Assembly (NCBI RefSeq): GCF_027923225.1
Contig: NZ_BSDI01000011.1
Location: forward strand, 124,001-188,000
Direction: 5' to 3'
From: Phytohabitans aurantiacus
Lineage (GTDB): Bacteria > Actinomycetota > Actinomycetes > Mycobacteriales > Micromonosporaceae
Length of the DNA stretch: 64,000 nucleotides
Each line of letters opens with the position of its first letter. Position 1 is the first letter of the stretch. The translations under genes were made by a program, and so were the position numbers. Shown one piece after another: positions 43,600 to 52,250 of this stretch. The notes under the pieces are model-generated. The model did not search any database. It worked only from the letters and a program-made list of their open reading frames with translations, and was not told where the DNA came from.

Positions 43600-44409
43600 A
43601 TGAGCGTCGACTTCGAGACGATCAAGAACAACCAGCGGGCAGGGTGGGAGACAGGCGACTACCCGCGGGTCGGAAACACCTTGCAGATCATCGCTGAGCT
43701 GCTGGTGGAGGCCATCGACGTCCGGGCGGGGGATCGGGTACTGGACGTGGCGTGCGGCCAGGGCAACGCGGCTCTCGCGGCGGCCCGGCGGTTCGCCGAA
43801 GCGACCGGCGTCGACTACGCCGCCAACCTGCTCGCGCAGGGGCGGGAGCGGGCCGTGGCCGAGCACCTGCCGGTGACGTTCGAGGAGGGGGACGCCGAGA
43901 AGCTGCCGTTCGACGACGAGTCGTTCGACGCGGTGGTGAGCACGGTCGGCGTCATGTTCGCGCCGGACCACCAGAAGGCCGCCGACGAGCTGGTCCGGGT
44001 CACGGTGCCGGGCGGGCGGATCGGGCTGGCCTGCTGGACGCCCGGCGGCATGGTCGGGCAGATGTTCAAGACCGTGAGCGGGTGGGCGCCGCCGCCGGCA
44101 GGGGTGCGCCCGCCGACGCTGTGGGGTACCCCGGAGCACCTGACCGAGCTGTTCGGCGACCGGGTCGAGTGGACCGCGCTGCACCGCCGCGACTACGTGT
44201 TCCGGTACCACTCGCCCGAGCACTTCTCGGAGTGGTTCCGGCGGTTCTACGGGCCGATCACGCGGCTCTCGGGGACGCTGAGCGAAGCCGACCTCGACCG
44301 GTTCGCCGACGACCTCGCCGGGGTGGCCCGGCAGTACAACAGGGCCGACGACGGCACCGTGGTCGCGCCGTCGGAGTACCTTGAGGCGGTCGGCGTCCGC
44401 CGCGCCTGA
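43600..44409 (+). CDS. Class I SAM-dependent methyltransferase
   Basis: 269 residues. Motif I RVLDVACGQGNAALAAARR, then FEEGDAEKLPFDDESFDAVV (motif II) and GGRIGLACWTPGGMVGQMF (post-motif III). It resembles UbiE/Methyltransf_11 proteins with a helical C-terminal extension of 90 residues. The ATG at 43600 follows a strong GAGGAGGGGG site; an upstream ATG at 43585 would put that site inside the gene. It begins 25 bases after the oxidoreductase gene. Substrate unknown. Confidence 0.87.
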   Translation: MSVDFETIKNNQRAGWETGDYPRVGNTLQIIAELLVEAIDVRAGDRVLDVACGQGNAALAAARRFAEATGVDYAANLLAQGRERAVAEHLPVTFEEGDAEKLPFDDESFDAVVSTVGVMFAPDHQKAADELVRVTVPGGRIGLACWTPGGMVGQMFKTVSGWAPPPAGVRPPTLWGTPEHLTELFGDRVEWTALHRRDYVFRYHSPEHFSEWFRRFYGPITRLSGTLSEADLDRFADDLAGVARQYNRADDGTVVAPSEYLEAVGVRRA

Positions 44410-44428
44410 ACCTGAGGGGTGGGCGCGA

Positions 44429-46203
44429 ATGCTCACGATCCGCCTGCTGGGGGCGCCGGCCATCGAGCGCGATGGCCGGCCCACCCGTCCGCCGCGCGGT
44501 CGCAAGGCGTGGGCGCTGCTGGCGTACACGGTGCTGTCGGACCGGCCCCAAGCCGGCGGCAGCTCGCGGAGCTGCTGTTCGCGGACGCCGATGACCCGCT
44601 CGGCGCGCTCCGCTGGACGCTGGCCGAGCTGCGACGGGCGCTGGGCGTGCCGGGCGCGCTGGCCGGCGATCCGGTGGTGGCGGCGCTCGACGGCGCCGAG
44701 GTCGACGTGCTGGCCGGCGAGCCGCTGCCGGACGCCGAGGGTGACCTGCTCGACGGCGTGCACCTGCCGGCGTGCCTGGAATTCGAGTCGTGGCTGCTGG
44801 TGGCGCGCCACCGGGTCGCGGCGGCCGTGGAAGCGCGGCTGCGCGAGGAGGCCGTCGCGCTGCTCGCGGGCGGCCGGGCCGGAGCAGCCATCCGGTACGC
44901 CTCCCGCGCCGTCGCCCGCCAGCCGCTCGACGAGGGCAACCACGAGCTGCTCGTGCGCTGCCTCGCGGCGGCCGGCGACGAGGCCGCGGCGCTCCGGCAG
45001 GTGGCGATCTGCGAGGACCTGTTCCGCCGCGAGCTGGGCGCGAAGCCGTCGCCAGCGGTCCGCGACGCCGCCCGCCTCGGCGTCGGCTCGGCGGCAGGCG
45101 CACCGTTGCGGGGACGAGCGGCGGCGGTCAGCCAGCTCGAAGCCGGACGCGCGGCCATCGTGGCCGGCGCCGCCGACGCCGGCATCCAGTGCCTGCGCCG
45201 GGCCGCCACCGAGGCGGCGCGCTGCCGCGACACCGCACTCCAGGCGCGGGCGCTGGCCGCGCTGGGGTCGGCGCTCGTGCACGCGGTGCGGGGCCGCGAC
45301 AACGAAGGCGCCGTCGTGCTGCGGGAAGCGGTCGAGGTCGCCGCCCGCTCCGGCGAGCGCGCGACCGCGGTCACCGCCCGCCGCGAGCTCGGCTTCGTCG
45401 AGGTCCAGGCTGGCCGCAGGGGTACCGCCGACGCGTGGCTGGCCCAAGCGCAAGAGCTGGCCGAGACCGACGCGGAACTGGCCGCTGTACTGGCCATCCG
45501 CGGCATGAGCGCCTCCGACGCGGCAAACTATCCCGTGGCGCTGGCCCAGCTCGGCGAGTCGGTAGAGCTGGCCCGGAGCTGCGGTGACCAGCGGCAGGAA
45601 GCATGGTCGGCTGGCGTACTGGCACGGTCGCACCTGCTGCGCGACGACCGCAGCCAGGCGGCGGCCGCGCTGGCACGCTCGCTAGAGTTGGTACATCAGC
45701 AGCGGTGGATGGCATTCCTGCCCTGGCCCCAGACGCTGCGCGCCGAGCTCGACCTGCGCGGCGGCGACCTCGACGGCGCCGCCGACGGGTTGGAGCAGGC
45801 GTGGGCGCTGGCCTGCCAGTTGGGCGACCCGTGCTGGGAGGGGATGGCCGGCCGCGGCCTAGCGCTCCTACACGCCGGACGGGGCGACCCGGCGAGCGCT
45901 GGCGCGTGGCTGGACGAGGCGGCACAGCGCTGCAACCGCGTGCCGGACCGGTACCAATGGGTGCACGGTCACGTACTGGACGCCGCGGCGGCAGCGGCCC
46001 TGGCCCGTGGCGACCACGACCGTGCTCGCCGGCTGGTCGACGCGCTGTGGTCGCTGGCGGCCCGCTGTGACCTGCGCGAGCTGGTCGTGCGCGCCCATGT
46101 TCACCGGTACCGGCTGGGCGACGGAGCGGCCCTGAACGCCGCCCGCCTACTAGCCGCCAACATCGACAACCCCGCCCTGTCTCCCTTACTAACGTCCATC
46201 TAG
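44429..46203 (+). pseudogene. SARP/BTAD family regulator, frameshifted near 44548
   Basis: The protein starts MLTIRLLGAPAIERDGRP, a typical SARP winged helix, and reads to AYTVLSDRP in one frame. The homologous continuation (SRRQLAELLFADADDPLGAL) is in the next frame. A single missing C in the run GGCCCCAAG at about 44545-44550 explains it. The rest is intact: the BTAD domain (EFESWLLVARHRVAA to CEDLFRRELGAKPSPAV) and a TPR-like C-terminal half, about 590 residues in all, without an ATPase domain. Either a true frameshift, programmed slippage or a sequencing error in a C-run. ATG 44429 follows GAGGGG, 19 bases after the methyltransferase. Confidence 0.75.
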
Positions 46204-46224
46204 GTAGGGGCTAGGTATACCTAG
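46200..46224. promoter_or_regulatory. CTAGGTA direct/inverted boxes
   Basis: CTAGGTA at 46200-46206 and again at 46211-46217, immediately followed by its inverse TACCTAG (46218-46224), making a perfect 14-bp palindrome CTAGGTATACCTAG. It lies between the SARP stop and the small gene that leads the LAL regulator operon, so it is a candidate operator, possibly bound by one of these regulators. Confidence 0.5.
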
Positions 46225-46337
46225 GGCCTCCTGGCAGGGTGGGGGCGCTCAAGATAGGTAACGGCGTCCGATGTCTCCGCACGCTTGCCGGCCGAGTATT
46301 GATCCATCAGCGGTAAGCAAACAAGGAGACAGTAGTG

Positions 46338-46538
46338 ATGATGGTTCACCCGGATCTGATGCTCGCGATGGCACACGACCGGCAGCACGAACTGATCGAA
46401 GAAGCGGAGCGGGGCCGCCTGCTGGCCTTCGCGCTGCGCGTCCGCCGCCAGCGGCGGGCGCACAAGGAGCCGGTGCGTGGCGCACCCGCCGGTACCCTGG
46501 CCTCGTGCGACCCTCGCGCGGTGGTGCCAGCCCGGTGA
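46338..46538 (+). CDS. Small basic hypothetical protein leading the LAL regulator gene
   Basis: 66 residues: HPDLMLAMAHDRQHELIEEA (a helical segment), then an Arg-rich stretch (GRLLAFALRVRRQRRAHKE) and a loose tail. AAGGAGA precedes it at 46323-46329. GTG at 46335 is an alternative start. Its TGA overlaps the next ATG (TGATG), so the LAL gene depends on its translation. Short proteins of this look occur before actinobacterial regulators; function unknown. Confidence 0.65.
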   Translation: MMVHPDLMLAMAHDRQHELIEEAERGRLLAFALRVRRQRRAHKEPVRGAPAGTLASCDPRAVVPAR

Positions 46539-49249
46539 TGATCGGACGCGACCGCGAGCTGCGCCGTTTGGTGCAGCTCGCGGCATCGCGTGAGCCGGCC
46601 GTTGCCGTCGTCGCTGGTGAGCCCGGCATCGGCAAGACCCGGCTGGTACAAGAATTGCTCGACACGCTCCCCGAGGAGACCGTCGTCCTGGTCGGCCATG
46701 CCGAGCCCGGCTCGCTGTCCCGGCCGTACGAGGTGCTGCTGGACGCGATCGACGGGCGGCCCGAGGTCGGCGACGAGCGGCTCGCGGGGCTGTCTGACCC
46801 GGCCCGCAGCCCGGTCGAGCGGCTGCACGCGGGCCTCGCGATCGTGGCCGACCTGGTCGGCGACGCGCCGGCGGTCCTTATTTTCGAGGATTTGCACTGG
46901 GCCGACTCGGAGAGTGCGGCGCTGTTCGAGCGGATCGCCGACCAGCGCGGCCCGCGCCTGCTCATCGGCACGTACCGGCCTGATGAGGTGACCCGCCGCC
47001 ACCCGGTCGCGGGGCTGCTCGGCCGGCTGGAGCGCCGGCACGCCGTGGCCCACGTGCGCCTCGACCGGCTCACTCCCGCGCAGACCGCCGCGATGCTGGC
47101 CGCCGCCACCGGGGCGCCCGCCCCGCTGCGCGCCGTGACCGCGCTGCACCACCGCACCGGCGGCAACCCGTTCTTTCTCGAAGAGCTGCTGCGTGACCTG
47201 CCGCAGGGCGACCCGGAGACGCTGGCCGACCAGCCCTTGCCGTGGAGCCTCGCCGAGCTGCTGCGCCGGCAGGTCGACGACCTCGACCCGATCACCCACC
47301 GCATCGTCGAGGCCGCGGCGGTACTCGGGCACCGCGTGCCCTTCGACCTGCTGGCCGCGGTGAGCGGTGCCGGTGAGGACGAGCTGATTCAGGTACTACG
47401 CGACCTGGTCACCCGGGGTGTGCTGGTGGAGTCCGGCGATGACGAGTTCCTGTTCCGGCACGCGTTGGTGCGCGAGGCGATCACCGATCAGATGCTCGGC
47501 CGCCAGCGGCGTCGCCTGCACGAGGCGGCACTGGACGCGCTGCTCGCCGGCGGCGCCTCCGACCCGGCCATGGTCGCGCACCACGCCCGCGCCGCTGGCC
47601 GGTACGACGACATGCTCGCCGCCGCTCGCCGGGGCACCGCGCTGTACCTGTCGATCGGGTCGGCCTACCAGGCGCTGCAGCTCGCCGAGATGGGCCTCGA
47701 CGAGGCACCCGACGACACCACGCTGCTCGCCGGCGCGGCTCGGGCCGCCTGGCTGGCCGGGCTCCTCGCCGACGCGCTGAAGTACGGCACCCGCTGGCAC
47801 GACGCGGCCGCCTCGACCACCGACCGGGCCGAGTCGCTGTACCTGCTTGTCCGCCTCGCGTGGGAGTCCCGCGAGTTCGCCCGCATGACCGAGCTCACGC
47901 ACGAGATCGAGGCGCTCATCGAGGAGCTGCCGCGCGGCGGCGCCCAGGCGCGCGCGATGACCGCGATCGCCCAGTCGACGATGCTGCGCGACGAGTTCGA
48001 GGCCACGCTCGACTGGACGGACCGCGCCGTGGCGCTCGCGGACGAGTTCGATCTGCCGGACGTGCGGCTCGCGGCGCTGGTGGAGAAGGGGTCGGCGCTC
48101 GCCGAGCGGCCGCAGACCGCCGCCGAGGGGCGTGCGATCCTCGCCGGGCTCGTCGACGAGGCGGAGAAGCGCGGCGACTGGGTACTGGCCGCGCGAGCGC
48201 TCAACAACCTGCTCCAGGAGGAGCCGGAAGACTCCCCGGAGGTGCTCGCCGAGCGGCTGGAGCGCATGCGTGTCGACGCCGAGCGCGCCGGCTTCGAGTC
48301 CCTGGCCGTCGCCGCGTACTTCCAGGGGCGTGCCCGGCTGGCGATGCGCGCGGGCGACCTGCGTGCGGCGATCGACGCGCTGGAAGACGGGCGCGAGCAG
48401 GACCGCGGGTACCTGCGGCACGGCCGCTGGGCGGACCCGCACGCCGTCTTCCTCGCCGGGCTGTCCCTGGAGGCCGGCGATCTTGACAAGGTCGAGCAGC
48501 TCGTGGCCGACCTGGAGGCGGTGCCCAACCTGCCGGCGCAGTCAATACCCGGGTTGGTGTTCCACCTCGCCGCCCGTCGCGGCCAGGCGGCCCGCGCCGA
48601 TGCAGCGCTGGACGCCTACCTGGCCGAGATGGCGAAGCAGGACTGGCGCAGCGGCTCGACGGCGCACGACCTGGTCTCCGCCGCCCTGGCGTTGGGGCTG
48701 CCGCCGGCGCGCCTTTCCGAGCTGGCCGAGGCGCTGCTCGGCGAGACGGTGTGGGACGCGTTCCGGACGCTGGTGGACGCGCAGGTCGCCGAGGCGTACG
48801 GCCGGCACGCTCCAGCCTTGGAGGGGTACCTGTCCATCATCGACGCGCCGGTGCTGTGGCCGGCGATCCAGGGCACGGTGCGCGTCGGGGCGGCCCGCTG
48901 CCTGCTGGCGGCCGACCGCCGGGAGGAGGCGGCCGCGCAGGTGGCGGCCGCCGAGCCGCTGCTGGCGGGGTGGGGCGGCTGGCGGGTGGCCCAGCTCGAC
49001 CAGGTGCGGGCCCAGCTCGGCCTCGCCCCGGTGGACGCCCCTGACGCGGTGACCGGGCCGGGCGCGCTGACCCCGAGGGAGCGCGAGGTGGCGGTGCTGA
49101 TCAGCGAGGGGCTGACCAACGCGGAGCTGGCCCGGCGGCTCTACATCTCGCCGAAGACCGCCGCCGTGCACGTGTCGAACATCCTCCGCAAGCTGGGCGT
49201 CTCCTCGCGCACAGACGTGGCCTCCGTGATCACGGCTCGGGGTCGGTGA
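46538..49249 (+). CDS. LAL-type LuxR family regulator with AAA/STAND ATPase
   Basis: 903 residues. Walker A GEPGIGKT at residues 27-34, Walker B VLIFEDLHWADSESAAL, then HHRTGGNPFFLEELLRDLP and a long helical TPR-like region. The last 65 residues are a GerE/LuxR HTH: LTPREREVAVLISEGLTNAE and KTAAVHVSNILRKLGVSSRT. Large ATP-binding LuxR regulators of this kind often activate secondary metabolism or sugar genes. Coupled to the small upstream gene (TGATG); GTG 46535 is an in-frame alternative. Confidence 0.9.
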   Translation: MIGRDRELRRLVQLAASREPAVAVVAGEPGIGKTRLVQELLDTLPEETVVLVGHAEPGSLSRPYEVLLDAIDGRPEVGDERLAGLSDPARSPVERLHAGLAIVADLVGDAPAVLIFEDLHWADSESAALFERIADQRGPRLLIGTYRPDEVTRRHPVAGLLGRLERRHAVAHVRLDRLTPAQTAAMLAAATGAPAPLRAVTALHHRTGGNPFFLEELLRDLPQGDPETLADQPLPWSLAELLRRQVDDLDPITHRIVEAAAVLGHRVPFDLLAAVSGAGEDELIQVLRDLVTRGVLVESGDDEFLFRHALVREAITDQMLGRQRRRLHEAALDALLAGGASDPAMVAHHARAAGRYDDMLAAARRGTALYLSIGSAYQALQLAEMGLDEAPDDTTLLAGAARAAWLAGLLADALKYGTRWHDAAASTTDRAESLYLLVRLAWESREFARMTELTHEIEALIEELPRGGAQARAMTAIAQSTMLRDEFEATLDWTDRAVALADEFDLPDVRLAALVEKGSALAERPQTAAEGRAILAGLVDEAEKRGDWVLAARALNNLLQEEPEDSPEVLAERLERMRVDAERAGFESLAVAAYFQGRARLAMRAGDLRAAIDALEDGREQDRGYLRHGRWADPHAVFLAGLSLEAGDLDKVEQLVADLEAVPNLPAQSIPGLVFHLAARRGQAARADAALDAYLAEMAKQDWRSGSTAHDLVSAALALGLPPARLSELAEALLGETVWDAFRTLVDAQVAEAYGRHAPALEGYLSIIDAPVLWPAIQGTVRVGAARCLLAADRREEAAAQVAAAEPLLAGWGGWRVAQLDQVRAQLGLAPVDAPDAVTGPGALTPREREVAVLISEGLTNAELARRLYISPKTAAVHVSNILRKLGVSSRTDVASVITARGR

Positions 49250-49691
49250 CGTCGGCGTAGGTGGCGTCGAGCGCCTCCGCCGCCGCGTCCGCGTCGACCG
49301 CGATGGCGACGCCGTGCGCGCCGCTGCCCAAGGTGATGGTGCGGCCGCGCAGGCGCTCGTCGGCCACCACCGGCCAGGCCGTCATCGAGCCGAACGGGGT
49401 GATCGTGCCGCGCTCGTACCCGGTGGCCTCCTTGGCGCTCGCGGCGTCGGGCATGGACAGCCGGCTGACGCCGAGCAGCGTGCGCAGCTTCGGCCATGAG
49501 ATGACCCGGTCGCCGGGGACGAGGACGAAGAGGAAGTCGCCGTCGCCACGGCGCACGACGATGGTCTTGACAACGTCGATCACATCGACGCCGCGGGCGG
49601 TCGCGGCCTCGGCGACGCTGCGGACAGGTCCGTGGTCGATCACGCGGTACGCGATTGCGGCCTTGTCGAGGGCCTCCGTGGCGGCGGACAT
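49230..49691 (-). CDS. YbaK/ProX-type aminoacyl-tRNA deacylase
   Basis: 153 residues. YRVIDHGPVRSVAEAATARG, VVKTIVVRRGDGDFLFVLVPGD (conserved active-site Lys of the YbaK fold), KEATGYERGTITPFG (the GxxxGxxxPFG loop) and RTITLGSGAHGVAIAVD are family marks. It probably hydrolyses mischarged tRNAs in trans. It overlaps the upstream small gene by 52 bases and the convergent LAL gene by 20. Confidence 0.87.
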   Translation of the reverse strand: MSAATEALDKAAIAYRVIDHGPVRSVAEAATARGVDVIDVVKTIVVRRGDGDFLFVLVPGDRVISWPKLRTLLGVSRLSMPDAASAKEATGYERGTITPFGSMTAWPVVADERLRGRTITLGSGAHGVAIAVDADAAAEALDATYADVTDPEP

Positions 49692-49909
49692 GGCAGCACA
49701 GTACAGGCGATCTCGTCGGCCAGCCGGGCGGTGATGAGCGCCGCCTCCTCGGTGGCGCCGCGGATCTCGGCGTCGAGGACCCGCAAGGTGCTGCCGGCGA
49801 GCCGCTCGCCCGCCTCGCGTGCCTGGTCGAGCGCGATGAGCGCACCCTGCAGCGACAGCCGGGCGGCGTGCACCTCGGCTATCGCGGCCTGCAGATGGAC
49901 GTCCGTCAC
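49640..49909 (-). CDS. Small helical hypothetical protein
   Basis: 89 residues: an uninterrupted amphipathic helical region (AAIAEVHAARLSLQGALIAL, then STLRVLDAEIRGATEEAALI) with a Pro/Arg tail. GTG at 49909 has GGGAGG nine bases upstream. It overlaps the deacylase start by 52 bases in a different frame. Coding looks plausible from the good ribosome site and Ala/Leu/Glu heptads; no family recognised. Confidence 0.5.
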   Translation of the reverse strand: MTDVHLQAAIAEVHAARLSLQGALIALDQAREAGERLAGSTLRVLDAEIRGATEEAALITARLADEIACTVLPCPPPRRPSTRPQSRTA

Positions 49910-50358
49910 CGCTTCTCGCCTCCCGACTCAGATTTCTGACTGCGCGACCGATCCCCACAGCGAGAACGACGCACGCCGTGTGCGTCAGGTTCGAGGCGAC
50001 CCCGTGATCCTGGAAACCGGCCGCGTCATTCTTAGTACGTGTCCCGCTCTGCCGTCACAGTACGTAATTGGACCTCGGGCAACTGCTGAGTGCGCTGCGA
50101 ATGCTGTGGGTAGATCGCATCGGCACCTACGGTCGTTTGGAAACGGATGGCGGCGAACCTTGTCCAGTTTTGACGGTAAATTTGACGTGACGTACGTCAC
50201 ATTACCAATTTACTGCGGGCAATACCGACTCATTACGGAGTGTCGATGAGTCGTTGCGGTATGAAGGAACCAGTGAGTAACTTCCGGATCGATGGGTAAC
50301 CGTCGGATTCATGGCAGGCAACTTTCCGTAGTACGTCGACTACTCCAAGGTTGAACAC
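49910..50358. promoter_or_regulatory. AT-richer regulatory gap with GTACGT boxes upstream of the LysR-like gene
   Basis: This 450-base gap has lower GC than the flanks. GTACGT occurs four times: 50035, 50060, 50192 (inside the perfect 14-bp palindrome GTGACGTACGTCAC at 50187-50200, itself flanked by GTAAATT and AATTTAC) and 50331 (inside GTAGTACGTCGACTAC at 50328-50343, 16 bases before the start codon). These look like binding sites for the adjacent regulator or a global one. No gene is evident. Confidence 0.5.
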
Positions 50359-51393
50359 GTGTCCAACGATTTCCGCGCACCGGACGAGTGGGAATGCCGG
50401 GTGTTCATCGCGGTAGCGGAGACGCACGGTGCGGAGGCGGCTGCCCAGCGCCTGAAAGCCCTGCGGGGCGGGCGGTACGAGCGCCAGTCGGTCGAGAAGA
50501 TCCTCAAGAAGATCGAGTCGTGGGTCGGCGAGACGCTGCTGGAGCGCCACGCCGACCGCAAGCTCTATCCGACCGACCGTGGCCAGGAGTTTCTGGAAGC
50601 GGCTCGCGCGGTGGTCACCCAGTACCAGGTGATGCGTGGCGAGGGCACGGGCCGGAAGTTGCCGACGCTGGCGTGCATGCCGCACCATACGCATTTCGTC
50701 GCCCTCGCCGAGAACATCCTTTTCGACGCGACGCCACAAAGCACCGAAAAGATCGTCGTGGAGTACCTCCAGCAGAATCATCGCGGCGAGGGTGAGTTTC
50801 ACCGTCACGCGGTTACCCGGCTTCGGGAGAACGTCTACCAATTGATCATTGGACCCCGCGTCACCGATACGAAGACGTATGACTCCACGACGCTCTACCA
50901 CTGGCAATTGGAGGCCATGGTCGACCGCGACTTCCCGGGCGAGGAAATGCCGCTGGCCGACCTGGTGACGAAGTACCGGATGCTTGTTCCACCCGGCGAT
51001 ATGCGATCCCGCCGGCTGCTCGAAGACAGCATCGCGAAATGGGGGATCGACGATCCGGGCCCCGAGGTGCGGGTCGCCGGCGAGACGTACGAGGTCGGCA
51101 CCAGCGTGATGCGGCTGCGCAACGAGTACAGCCGGCGCCGCGGCGACCGCCGCGTGGTGGTCGTACCGTCTGACGTCGCTCTCGCGTTCAAGGAGGGCAT
51201 GGAGTTCGGCGGCCGCCACGCGGACCGGTTCAAGTGGGTGCCGATCAGGCACGAGGGCCGGTCACTGCGCATGGAGGTGTGCGTGACGATCCGGCGCGGC
51301 AACCGCGACAAGCTGGGCGGGATCGTGGCGGCGCTGGCGACAGCGGTCGAGCGCCTCAACGCCACGCCCAACCAACCCGGCCTGAAAGGCTAG
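50359..51393 (+). CDS. LysR-like transcriptional regulator with divergent HTH
   Basis: 344 residues. The N-terminus (ECRVFIAVAETHGAEAAAQR, then YERQSVEKILKKIESWVGET, LLERHADRKLYPTDRGQEFL) follows the LysR winged-helix layout but with a longer helix-turn-helix containing RLKALRGGRYERQS. The C-terminal part (LADLVTKYRMLVPPGDM, RVVVVPSDVALAFKEGMEFG) is like a periplasmic-binding-type effector domain. It is about 40 residues longer than typical LysR proteins and has no obvious target except itself. GTG start; its TAG shares the CTAG tetramer with the convergent gene's stop. Confidence 0.72.
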   Translation: MSNDFRAPDEWECRVFIAVAETHGAEAAAQRLKALRGGRYERQSVEKILKKIESWVGETLLERHADRKLYPTDRGQEFLEAARAVVTQYQVMRGEGTGRKLPTLACMPHHTHFVALAENILFDATPQSTEKIVVEYLQQNHRGEGEFHRHAVTRLRENVYQLIIGPRVTDTKTYDSTTLYHWQLEAMVDRDFPGEEMPLADLVTKYRMLVPPGDMRSRRLLEDSIAKWGIDDPGPEVRVAGETYEVGTSVMRLRNEYSRRRGDRRVVVVPSDVALAFKEGMEFGGRHADRFKWVPIRHEGRSLRMEVCVTIRRGNRDKLGGIVAALATAVERLNATPNQPGLKG

Positions 51394-52250
51394 ACCAGGG
51401 GGCGGACCTCCTCGGCGGCGAAGCGCACGAAGCCCTCGGGATCGGGGTCGTCGCTGGTGGGCTGGAGGATCACCGAATCGGCGCCCGCGTCGGCCCAGCG
51501 GCGGACCGCGCCGGCCACGGCCTCCGCGTCGCCGGTCACCGTCACGTCGGCGTCGTCCGGGTACTTCCAGCGGCGGCGCTCAGCGGCCATGCGCTCGGCG
51601 GCATCCGGGCCGGTCGCGGCGTGCAGGTAGACCACCACGCGATGCGGTGTGTCGCCCGTCCGGCCATCGTCGATCAGGGCACGCGCACGGCGTACCGCAT
51701 CAGCTGTCGTGCCCCCGGTCAGGATGGTGCCGTCGGCGGTCTCGCCCGCGAGCCTCAGCGTGCGCGGTCCCACCGCGCCCATGTAGACGGTGGGTGACTG
51801 GTCCGGCGGCCATTGCAGCTCGACCCCGTCGAGCCGCACGTAGCGGCCCTGGGTCGACACCCGCTCGCCGCGCAGCAGCGCGCGCAGCGCGATGGTGTAC
51901 TCCCGCAGCAGCGTCATGGGCGACTCGACGCGCGCGCCCACCTGCGCCATCCAGTCCTGCACGCCGTGGCCGACGGCGATGTCGACGCGCCCCGGAAAGA
52001 GCCGGTGCAGCGTGGCGGCCTCCATGGCGGTGAGCGCGACGTTGCGCAGCGGCACCGGCAGCAGGCCCACGCCGACGCGCAGCCGCTCGGTCCAGGCGAG
52101 GGCGGCCGAGGCGGTGGCGATGCCGCTCTCCCAGAAGCAGTCTTCCCACAGCCACAGCTCGTCGAGACCGGCTTCGTCGGCGGCACGCGCCACTGAGCGC
52201 AACCGCTCCGGCGGGAGGTAGGGGAGGAACACCGCGCCCAAGGTCGTCAT
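51390..52250 (-). CDS. LLM-class flavin-dependent oxidoreductase
   Basis: 286 residues. TTLGAVFLPYLPPERLRSVA, GLDELWLWEDCFWESGIATA, RLRVGVGLLPVPLRNVALTA, RLFPGRVDIAVGHGVQDWMA and PTVYMGAVGPRTLRLAGETADG are F420/FMN-type LLM barrel motifs, closest to coenzyme F420-dependent members. It is coupled by ATGA to the upstream NB-ARC protein gene, an unusual partner, which suggests it could be the metabolic output or sensor of that system, though this may be coincidental. Confidence 0.83.
   Translation of the reverse strand: MTTLGAVFLPYLPPERLRSVARAADEAGLDELWLWEDCFWESGIATASAALAWTERLRVGVGLLPVPLRNVALTAMEAATLHRLFPGRVDIAVGHGVQDWMAQVGARVESPMTLLREYTIALRALLRGERVSTQGRYVRLDGVELQWPPDQSPTVYMGAVGPRTLRLAGETADGTILTGGTTADAVRRARALIDDGRTGDTPHRVVVYLHAATGPDAAERMAAERRRWKYPDDADVTVTGDAEAVAGAVRRWADAGADSVILQPTSDDPDPEGFVRFAAEEVRPLV

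Noticed and set aside
43552..45633. Long minus-strand frame opposite the methyltransferase and SARP genes
   Set aside because: Composition is His/Arg/Gly-rich shadow coding; the plus-strand proteins have clear domains.
44419..46203. Start of the SARP at 44419 in the downstream frame
   Set aside because: That frame gives no SARP winged helix for the first 40 codons; the homologous start is ATG 44429 in the other frame before the shift.
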